Assembly (NCBI GenBank): GCA_034231615.1
Contig: CM067322.1
Location: 61,519,032 to 61,583,031 of the forward strand
Length of the DNA: 64,000 bases
Direction: 5' to 3'
Source of the DNA: Meghimatium bilineatum
Lineage: Eukaryota > Mollusca > Gastropoda > Stylommatophora > Philomycidae
Shown: positions 56,546-64,000 of the stretch, one piece after another
Position numbering within the stretch: the stretch's first letter is position 1
How the letters are laid out: every line of letters begins with the position of its first letter
Translations under genes and position numbers: made by a program
The notes under the pieces: model-generated
Seen by the model: only the letters and a program-made list of their open reading frames with translations
What the model was told of the DNA's origin: nothing
Database searches by the model: none

Positions 56546-57299
56546 TAATCCCCAAGTATATAAAGAAAACCATTAGGTCAGACACCTATAAAATGTAATA
56601 AAATATCTGATTATAGATCCAAGAATAAGAAAACACTGGATAGAGGACATCAAAGATAGTGTTGAGCAGATATGGACTCAGTGTAACTTATTGTATTGGG
56701 GCACAAGTTAGAACTTCCACTTTTATGCTTAATGCTAAGTTGGAAAAAATAATAACATCATCCACCTGGGAATAGAATAAGACAATAAATAAAATACCAA
56801 CTCATAGAAAAAATATGGTACTTGAGGGTGCTAGTTGCAAATGATGCAGATCCCAACTGTTAAAAGTGATGTCCCTTACCAGGAATATATTGCCAGTACA
56901 AAAATATTTCCTAGTTTGGAGACCAACACAAAACATGAAATACTCCTACAAATAGTTGAAGCCTTCTGAGTAGCCAAAAGAAAAAAGTCGAGATAAAATG
57001 TTCCATAACTAGAACAATTTGTCTCAATGCTAAATTTGGGAGACTTTGCCTTATACTGTATCATGAGATTTGCTTTCACAACAGATAAATCTCCAAGCAG
57101 GCATTACTGACCTCTATCCCATTCTATGAGTTTGCTTACTTGGAGAAAAAGGTTATGTGACTGATAGCTGTGTCCATGTGCCACTGCAACACAACATTGA
57201 TATACAAGTGTTGCCTTGTAGACATGATATATACTTTCACAAGCTAAGTAAGTAAATTCAAAGAAAATACCGAAATTGGATACGCTAGGCTGAAAGGCA

Positions 57300-57560
57300 C
57301 AATATATACTGTTGCTATCTTCTATGTGATGTACCCTTTGCAGAATATTGTCATCATGTAAGCCTCTCGGTTCTGTGCAATCCATCCAGCCTCTTCGACA
57401 TCATGTATCCATCATTGTCTTGGTCTGACTATTGTTCTCTTACATGTAACCTTTAGCTCCATGATTAATTTTTCCAACCCTTCATATCTTTGTATATACT
57501 GAAACTCTTTCAAAGAGCATAAGGCCATGTACCGTTGGATCAGCACCATATACTGAAACA
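57300..57560 (-). pseudogene. LINE fragment with shared 3' UTR
   Basis: The body parallels 48380-48640. A piece of the tail AAGAGCATAAGGCCATGTAC, followed by CGTTGGATCAGCA, parallels 44390-44430. 56560-57290 and 57570-58260 show nothing recognised. Confidence 0.6.
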
Positions 57561-58269
57561 TTAAATACGCACCACTATTACAAATACATGAACCTAGAAG
57601 TTAGGGGGGGGGGATTGTCTGAAAGGGTGTACCATGATGCAACCCTCAGTATTGTGTAAAGAATACATTAAAACAGTTAATGTTGCGTGTGCAGCCATTA
57701 CTCCGTGAACCTGAAAATGCGTAGGTGCATGTCAGTGTACTCGGTATAAAAAGGGCAGTTGAAACAAAAGGTCTAGCACATGTTCTTGCATTGACACACT
57801 TATCTGAAAATGACAGCTACCAAGTCATAGAACTGTGGTGGCAGGACTGAGATTGCAAGACATTGCTAGAAGGATGAATTGCCATCACAGCACTATTGTA
57901 CATTTCCATGGAACTTTATCGAACCACTAGCAGTGTCCCAGATAGACTTGGTAGTGGTTGTTTTTTATGGGGGGGTTCTGTCTTGCTGGTAAATATTGCA
58001 AAGAATTTCATAAGAATCAAATGCACAAATTAATAACCAGGATGCATTAATAGAAATGAATAACGATTCAGAAAATGTACAAACATACTTGTACACACGT
58101 ATATTTACATTTCACACTGTGTTCCTGGATTATTATAGTGGTGCCTTTTTAATGTGTGTCAGAAATGTTCAAAATAGTATATTTGTCGATTTTGATTGTT
58201 TTGGGGAGCTGGTCTTCTATGTATGAAGTTCAATATAGGGGGTGGGGGACAAGTGATGTTTATAGGCAG

Positions 58270-58685
58270 AGAACCCAGTACAATCAACATAAAGATAAAT
58301 TCTCAATTACACGAAACATTTAAATATCTTGGGAACCTTTTTTTGACAGGCTAGGAGTGACAAAGAATTAATGGACAAGAATTCAAAAAGCCAACGACGT
58401 AAATTATGAACTTGCAGCAATATTGAAACACAAGTCATCCCAATGGAAGCCAAAAGGCAAATCATAAAGTACCAACATCGTGTTATCAATGTCAGACATA
58501 GACACTAACTAAAGACGAGAGAAAGCTTTAATATGCGTGAAATGAGAGGTCTTAAGAAAAGCAGCAAACTGAATAAGAAGAGAACATGTTACATTACAAG
58601 AACTGTTGAAACAACGTCTGTGGTCAAATATATTGAAAAACAGAGACTAAAATGGTTCGGCCACTCAATCAGAATGAATATATAT
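58270..58685 (+). pseudogene. LINE reverse transcriptase C-terminal fragment
   Basis: LHETFKYLGNLFLT near 58300, then NMREMRGLKKSSKLNKKRTC, a ETTSVVKYIEKQRLKWFGHS block and IRMN. The EMRxLRRIxGxTRxDRxRN...VxxYIExxxLRWFGHVxRM pattern is diagnostic of LINE ORF2 ends. Confidence 0.8.
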
Positions 58686-59439
58686 TGATATATTTACTGG
58701 CATCAAACAGTGAAACATGATAACACGAGGTAATGCAGTTTTACAAAACTGCTGCATGTCTCGTTTTTATGTGAAAATTAACACAGTTCATTATATATAA
58801 AACATTGGCCAGGATCATTGTCTATCTATCTATTCGCTAAACCCTTTGTTGCCTTTCAGCGTCAGGATCAATGTCCCGATTCTTTATTCTCTGGTCTGAT
58901 TTGAATTTTGGTTGTCAAGATCAATGTCTTGAGTCTTTATTATCTGATGTGATTTGACTTTTGGTTGTCAAGGTTCTGGTGGTAGTTACCTGGCCCATCC
59001 TCAGAAATTTGGTGTGAATGAATATGTATCCAGAAAATATGATAGTCTCCAAAAGTTCTGCTAATGTGATTAAACTGGCACCGATGAAGAAGCCCATCTG
59101 GCCACCAAGAAAAGCTATATGGGGAAGAATACAAAATAATTATTGTTAATATTAACATTTTCTGCATGTGTGACAGTAATGGTTTAAATTAAGAACTTTT
59201 AACAAAAGAAGAGAAGTGATATTATAAATAATAAAGTCAAATCCAAAAACAACCTGGTCCCTTACAACTGAAATGTGTATGTAATAGCTGACATGCATGT
59301 AATAGCAGAGAATTTGCTACATACAGTATAAAGAATACCGGTAAATATAATTGGGGATTTTGAAAAAGTGTTGTTAGTGGAATTTGTTACAAACGGATGT
59401 GAGGGAGTCAGCTATTATGTATTATGGCATCAGTAGTGG

Positions 59440-59815
59440 TGGTAGATAGTTAGGTTAGTCGTTGGATCATCGTAATTGCACTCCGGACAAGTCCATAGGT
59501 GCTCAGATCTTTCTTTGAGTGTATCCGCCATTACACGTTGACTGACCATCATTCTTTTTCGCCCACGAAAACTCTCCTTTCTAGCGACACCACATTTCAA
59601 ACCAAGTTCCTTTATTCTAATCATGGAACAAGAGTCATCGTCACTTGTACAGTCATTTTTTCGTGCGTTTTCCCGTAGGGCATTCAAAATGTCTGCCCGA
59701 TCCATCGCTCCACCAACAGCCGTAGTAGCAGCATGTACGGCCAACCTATCTGCTCTCTCATTAACCCAGACTCCCGCGTGTCCTGCCACACAATTAAAAG
59801 TCACTACGCACACAT
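59440..59815 (-). pseudogene. RNase H LINE, C-terminal end
   Basis: An open minus-strand frame of 127 codons: CVAGHAGVWVNERADRLAVH (RNase H, last catalytic Asp region), AMDRADILNALRENARK, GLKCGVARKESFRGRKRMMV, then ADTLKERSEHLWTCPECNYD and DPTTN. No internal stop, so it is better preserved than its relative at 16651. The tail contains GTTAGGTTAGTCG on the plus strand, in keeping with a CTAA-type tail. Confidence 0.85.
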
Positions 59816-60109
59816 AGATATATTATTTAGAGTTGGTAGTAAAATTAATTAGAAGCCACTCGAATACTCTCTAATGGGAAAAGTACAGTATGATAGGTGT
59901 TTTTATTTGTTAGTAGAATTAATAGCGAAAATAGCAGAAGTAGGTAGTTGATGTACGCCCGTGTGTTGTCGGATTCGAAAGTGAAGAACAGAATAGTGAT
60001 ACTGTTACCTGCCGGAAATCATGTCGACAACTGTTACCTGCCGAAAATTATGTCAACAGATATAACAACTAAAAATCATAATACAAATAAAAAATGTCAA
60101 GATAGAGTA

Positions 60110-60545
60110 TGGATAAATTATAATACTTAACATCAACGGCGCAGGAGACTGCGTGGCAGAGATAAGGAAGAGTTTGGCAAGGACATATTGTAAAATAACA
60201 CTTTTGAAAAACAAATGGGAAAAAAAACAGAATAGAAACGAAACTGCTAGTGCTAAAACTTTTATTTTCCCGGTTACAACATACGGCTGTGAAACATGGA
60301 CCCTAAGTAAAACAGCGGCAAAGAAGATCAATGCCTTTGAGATGAAATGCTACAGAAAGATACTTACAATATCATGGAAGGAAAAAAAGAGAATCTCAGT
60401 AATTATAAACACATTGAAGATGCCAGAGTGGACTGCCGACATTTTAAAGATAACATGAATACGTCGTCGGAAAATTCAAGCCGCATGGTCCTAGACGGAG
60501 AAGTGGTCATGGAGTTTATTAGGAAGACAGCGTTCTGGTGAGAAT
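60110..60545 (+). pseudogene. LINE reverse transcriptase C-terminal region
   Basis: NINGAGDCVAEIRKSLART (for xDGxxxxEIxxRIAxAR), then TYGCETWTLSKTAAKKINAF, EMKCYRKILTISWKEKK, and a broken RRRKFKPHGPRRRSGHGVY-like end. Its 3' end merges into the minisatellite at 60.55 kb. Confidence 0.8.
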
Positions 60546-60600
60546 ATGTCACATGACAGCAGTTGTAGAAATAGTAGTAGATATAGAAAGAGTAGTTGTA

Positions 60601-60977
60601 GAAGTATTGGTAGATAAGAAGTAATAGTAGAAGTATTGGTAGATAAGAAGTAATAGTAGAAGTATTGGTAGATAAGAAGTAATAGTAGATGTATTGGTAG
60701 ATAAGAAGTAATAGTAGAAGTATTGGTAGATAAGAAGTAATAGTAGATGTATTGGTAGATAAGAAGTAATAGTAGAAGTATTGGTAGATAAGAAGTAATA
60801 GTAGAAGTATTGGTAGATAAGAAGTAATAGTAGATGTATTGGTAGATAAGAAGTAATAGTAGAAGTATTGGTAGATAAGAAGTAATAGTAGAAGTATTGG
60901 TAGATAAGAAGTAATAGTAGAAGTATTGGTAGATAAGAAGTAATAGTAGAAGTATTGGTAGATAAGAAGTAATAGTA
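60601..60977. repeat. 29-bp minisatellite, 13 near-identical units
   Basis: Unit GAAGTATTGGTAGATAAGAA followed by GTAATAGTA. Thirteen consecutive units; those starting at 60688, 60746 and 60833 have GATG in place of GAAG. 29 is not a multiple of three, so long frames on the minus strand here come from low stop density, not from selection. Degenerate related units continue to about 61185. Confidence 0.95.
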
Positions 60978-61175
60978 GAAGTAGTAGTAGATATGGAAGG
61001 TGTAATAGTAGAAATAGTAGTAGGTAAATAAGAAGTAACTAGATGTAATAGTAGACATAGGAGTAATATTAGAAGCTTTGGTAGTAGATATTTGAAGGAA
61101 AACCGGTATGCCTAATAGTAGATATGGAAGGAGTAATTAAGTATTGGTAGATATGGAAGAAGTAATAGTAGAAGT

Positions 61176-61439
61176 TGTGAATGAAAAAGAATTGGAATGA
61201 TCTGACTTCTGTTACACAAATCGGTCTGGACTTTACGATGTTAGTTGATTAATCCAACGATCGACGGAATGACCCAGACTTGATTAGAGAAACACCCTCC
61301 ATCAACGGACGTCATTATCGGAAGTCATTAGGGCGGAGGGCAGATCCTCCAATTCAGCTTTGTGACAGACGGAATTGGAGAGATCTGACCTCCGCCCTAT
61401 GCGCTAAATTCAGCGTTAAAGGAAAATGAATGAATGGTT
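61176..61439. mobile_element. Insert in the minisatellite carrying RTE 3' ends
   Basis: Non-satellite DNA between GAAGTT (61170-61175) and a resumed satellite at 61440. It contains an RTE LINE terminus, + strand at 61366-61437 (GACAGACGGAATTGGAGAGA ... CGCTAAATTCAGCGTTAAAG ... GAATGAATGG), matching the end of the LINE at 40015, and an inverted copy at 61330-61355. Confidence 0.65.
61330..61398. repeat. Hairpin of inverted RTE ends
   Basis: AGGGCGGAGGGCAGATC then CTCCAATTC (61330-61355) pairs with GAATTGGAGAGATCTGACCT then CCGCCCT (61372-61398), with a 16-base loop and two small mismatches. Confidence 0.75.
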
Positions 61440-62140
61440 GAAGTTATAGTAGATAGGAAGGAGTAATGATGTAAATATTCGTAGATATTAAAGGAGTAAT
61501 AGTGGAAGTTATAGTAGATATGGAGGGAGTAATAGTGGAAGTTATAGTACATATGGAAGAAGTAATAGTGGAAGTTATAGTAGTTATGGAAGGAGTAATA
61601 GTGGAAGTTATAGTAGATATGGAGGGAGTAATAGTGGAAGTTATAGTAGATATTGAAGGAGTAATAGTGGAAGTTATAGTAGATATTGAAGGAGTAATAG
61701 TAGAAGTTATAGTAGATATGGAAGGTGTAATAGTGGAAGTTATAGTAGATATTGAAGGTGTAATAGTGGAAGTTATAGTAGATATGGAAGGTGTAATAGT
61801 GGAAGTTATAGTAGATATGGAGGGCGTAATAGTGGAATTTATAGTAGATATTGAAGGAGTAATAGTGAAAGTTATAGTAGATATTGAAGGAGTAATAGTA
61901 GAAGTTATAGTAGATATGGAAGGTGTAATAGTGGAAGTTATAGTAGATATTGAAGGAGTAATAGTGGAAGTTATAGTAGATATTGAAGGAGTAATAGTGG
62001 AAGTTATAGTAGATATGGAGGGAGTAATAGTGGAAGTTATAGTAGATATTGAAGGAGTAATAGTAGAAGTTATAGTAGATATGGAAGGTGTAATAGTGGA
62101 AGTTATAGTAGATATTGAAGGAGTAGTAGCAGATACTGTA
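61440..62140. repeat. 33-bp minisatellite, about 21 units
   Basis: Unit GGAAGTTATAGTAGATATGG then AGGGAGTAATAGT. Because 33 is a multiple of three and the unit lacks stops in three frames, 200-286 codon frames appear on both strands. + strand unit EVIVDMEGVIV; minus units NIYYNFHYYSF and TPSISTITSTI. Units alternate GATATGGA and GATATTGA, and a GTAGAAG variant recurs at about 61699, 61897 and 62062, that is 6 and 5 units apart, showing higher-order duplication. No evidence of a real protein. Confidence 0.9.
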
Positions 62141-62149
62141 CTGTGACAG

Positions 62150-62345
62150 TAGCGGTCGGCTCTTTGTCGGCGTGGTTTTGCGAGTTTGTGACAGCCAAGG
62201 TACTGGGACCTCGCCGCAGACAACTGTGAATTCGAACCAATCATAAAAGAATGGCAATCTACTGAACGTAATTATTTTGCCCAGAAATTTACTACAGCCA
62301 AAAAAATGCTGGATTGATGGTTATATAGTGAATAAGATACTCTAC
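62150..62345 (+). repeat. tRNA-derived SINE, copy 2
   Basis: GCGGTCGGCTCTTTGTCGGC ... TGGCAATCTACTGAACGTAA ... AAATGCTGGATTGATGGTTA ... AGATACTCTACCAATT. Aligns along its whole length with 38520-38735; the B box is lost. Lies directly after the 33-bp array. Confidence 0.75.
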
Positions 62346-62432
62346 CAATTAGTGATAATATATATGGCAGGAATATCAGAAACCGTGGTTGTGGTAGTAC
62401 AGGACATAATAGTAGAAGCAGATATATAAGTG

Positions 62433-62594
62433 CAGTGGACTTCCTCTATAGCCCATCCTTGTATAACATGTCCCTAATTAACAATACTTCAAAATCCCTA
62501 ATTATATTATATTGTTTGTACTTTGTGTACCGCATTTATGTTATTACATACATATTTTGGCAGTCCGGACCAAGTTGTTATAATAGGATTTGAC
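62433..62594 (+). mobile_element. TA-type MITE, copy 3
   Basis: CAGTGGACTTCCTCTATAGC ... TTGTTTGTACTTTGTGTACC ... CAGTCCGGACCAAGTTGTTA ... TAATAGGATTTGACT. The flanking TA is mutated on the left. Confidence 0.65.
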
Positions 62595-62597
62595 TAT

Positions 62598-62656
62598 TTC
62601 TTAAAGTCTTCGCGGACCCTTAAGAGAACCAGCGGACCACAGCTTATAAACTACTG
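62598..62656 (-). mobile_element. Possible hAT terminus
   Basis: Minus strand CAGTAGTTTATAAGCTGTGG, then TCCGCTGGTTCTCTTAAGGG and TCCGCG. This resembles hAT ends of the form CAGTGGTTCTCAACCTGTGGTCCGC. One end only. Confidence 0.4.
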
Positions 62657-62739
62657 AGTCATATTATTTTTGTCATTTGTTGTTGAACACAGATTTAATC
62701 AAGACGACATTTTCAAAAAGGTGACACATATTAAAATCA

Positions 62740-63077
62740 CAATAAATCACCATCATGTGACATATTCTTTCTAGAACTTCGTCTTCCTTATGAATTCTCT
62801 GAACAATCCGCGATTCTGGGCGGGTTGATCTGCCACAGCTAGAGACATGTAGATCTGTGCAATCTCTCAGTGCAATCTGATATATCACTGCACCATCGTC
62901 GTTTTGGGAGCCCTCTTCCCCTGTTGCCGTATACTCTGCCTTCAGCTATTAATCTTTTCATTCTGTTATGTCTCTTTATATGACCCAAAAAAAACCACAG
63001 CTTTCTTATTAGAATGTTGTTAAAGAGCCAACCCTCCTCGACGTCCCAGCCCTATGGGTTCTCCTTTTATTGATCTT
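62740..63077 (-). pseudogene. LINE reverse transcriptase C-terminal fragment
   Basis: The minus strand reads LWFFGHIKRHNRMKRLIAEG, then RVYGNRGRGLPKRRWCSDIS and DCTERLHRSTC, with the motif FGHxKRHxxMxxLIxEGxxxGxRGRGxPKRRWxxDI of LINE ORF2 ends. A second open frame gives RIVQRIHKEDEVLERICHM, parallel to 44450-44659. Confidence 0.8.
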
Positions 63078-63221
63078 AAGACAGACAACTGAAACAAAAT
63101 TAAAACATATAATAGAAAGCGAACAGTAATAACATCGACGGTCACATAGGTATGAGTAGTCTGGATTCCAGATTGTTCGCTTTCTATTATATGTTTTAAT
63201 TTTGTTTCAATTATCTGTCTT
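63078..63221. repeat. 48-bp inverted repeat with 48-bp spacer
   Basis: Left arm 63078-63125 (AAGACAGACAACTGAAACAA ... AGAAAGCGAACA) and right arm 63174-63221 are reverse complements at 46 of 48 positions. Spacer GTAATAACATCGACGGTCAC ... CTGGATTCCAGAT. The left arm abuts a LINE fragment; the right arm runs into the motif at 63215. Confidence 0.9.
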
Positions 63222-63252
63222 GATAAAGGCCTTTTGGTCAAAACGTCGATTT
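63215..63252 (+). repeat. CTTGATAAAGGCC...GGTCAAAACGTCG motif
   Basis: Part of a retroelement-like tail: TGATAAAGGCC, TTTT, GGTCAAAACGTCGAT. GGCC-TTTT-GGTC can form a short stem. Confidence 0.5.
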
Positions 63253-63394
63253 GTGTGTGTCATTGTGTGTTATCTTGTGTTATCAAAACTTTGTTACCCT
63301 TTTCCTGGATCTACCTGTTGGATTTTAGTTTTGCGCAGTAAGTACAATTTATTGATAACACTTCTTGATTTGTGTTTTTAACTGTTCATGGTAT

Positions 63395-63490
63395 ACGTAA
63401 AATTCTTCTGTAGCATCTCATTTTGAAAGCAGCGATTCTCTTTGCTATTGTTTTATTTAATATCCGTGCCTCACAATCGTATATTACCAC
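63395..63490 (-). pseudogene. LINE reverse transcriptase fragment
   Basis: Minus strand VIYDCEARILNKTIAKRIAA, then FKMRCYRRILR: the LYGCExWxLxKxxxKRIxAFExxCYRRxLR motif. Confidence 0.75.
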
Positions 63491-63633
63491 AATAAATAAA
63501 ATATATATTATCATCTAGACCTACCGAAAACTGAACTGAATGTATACTGGCTCTCATGCATTTCATGTCTCAGCAACATGGTCTCCAGAAAGACTCTGAT
63601 TTCTAGGTAGTCCTCTCTACATTTGACATATAG

Positions 63634-63845
63634 GTAGTTTGTTGTGGTCAGTAATAGGTATTTATGATATGAGTGCGGTCAGTAATGGCAGTAGTGAGTA
63701 CTTATGAAATATGTAGTGATTTGTGATTAGTAATGATAGTAATATATATTTATGACATAGTTAATGTGTTGCGGTCAGTATTTATGATAAAGGTAGTAAG
63801 TAACCTGTGGTCAGTAATGGCAGTAACGAGTATTTAATATTAGAT
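63634..63845. repeat. Degenerate tandem repeat, about 50 bp units
   Basis: Repeats of GGTCAGTAATGGCAGTAGTG followed by AGTATTTATGATATAGGTAGT, about four units. Confidence 0.75.
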
Positions 63846-64000
63846 GATATCAATACAGTCAGAACAGCATTTGTCAATCTAAATCAGCACATTATAGCAT
63901 CAACACTAAATTAAAATATACGAATGATGTCTAATGTCTATCCCCAAGTGGTGTTGTCATATCCTCCACACTTGCCGTTGAGCGTAGGGGTTTTTGGAGA

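Noticed and set aside
60549..61058. 169-codon minus-strand frame as a gene
   Set aside because: It lies entirely over the 29-bp array; the unit is not a multiple of three and the peptide is only Tyr/Leu/Ser/Thr/Ile-rich repeats.
61397..62257. Long open frames of 286 and 266 codons (minus) and 214 codons (plus) as genes
   Set aside because: They are products of a 33-bp stop-free tandem unit; no splice, start or domain evidence supports a protein.
63215..63252. Active hammerhead ribozyme
   Set aside because: Core positions differ from CUGAUGA/GAAA (UUGAUAA and AAAA), and stems I and III are not evident; kept only as a motif.

Overview
The window is animal nuclear DNA from an AT-rich, intron-rich, heavily repetitive invertebrate genome. 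Evidence is a multi-exon metazoan gene with GT-AG introns (one of the U12 class), tRNA-derived SINEs, many 5'-truncated non-LTR retrotransposons, piggyBac, hAT and TA-flanked DNA elements, and minisatellites. The mix of RTE-type LINEs, a tRNA SINE with a long core and piggyBac elements would fit a marine lophotrochozoan such as a mollusc, but the sequence does not prove the clade.

The only cellular protein-coding gene I can support is on the + strand from 2423 to about 35.9 kb: the 3' part of a Ral GTPase-activating protein catalytic alpha subunit (RALGAPA1/2 orthologue). Nine exons (2423-2530, 5065-5136, 6297-6420, 8052-8204, 9920-10078, 15733-15860, 17168-17283, 18106-18216, 35448-35824) join with consistent phases into 448 codons plus a stop. 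They cover the Rap/Ran-GAP domain, including the asparagine-thumb motif HLGND, and end in a lineage-specific Ser/Lys-rich tail. Upstream exons lie outside the window. The intron at 15861-17167 has textbook U12-type signals (GTATCCTTT donor, TTCCTTAAC branch site). The last intron is 17 kb, far longer than the others, and ends at a CAGCAG tandem acceptor. An AATAAA lies 77 bp after the stop.

Everything else is mobile or repetitive. Intron 5 holds a nearly intact minus-strand piggyBac transposase (11213-13034) with all three catalytic aspartates and one frameshift; a second, badly decayed piggyBac lies at 52.3-54.2 kb. Three TTAA-flanked non-autonomous elements (2862-3774, 21905-22211, 46692-47376) have piggyBac-like ends. 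About thirty LINE pieces are scattered on both strands; two have clear target-site duplications. A roughly 280 bp dispersed element ('repeat A', tail GAAGAAGAA) has about 21 copies and twice carries other sequence inside it.

From 35.9 kb to the end I see no host gene. That half consists of LINE ends, SINEs, repeat A, small DNA elements, and at 60.5-62.1 kb a compound minisatellite of 29-bp and 33-bp units. The 33-bp array creates long spurious open frames. Two foldback structures (25.4-25.66 kb and 63.08-63.22 kb) stand out. I did not find a coherent novel multi-gene system; the most notable items are the U12 intron, the near-intact piggyBac, and the nested and foldback elements.
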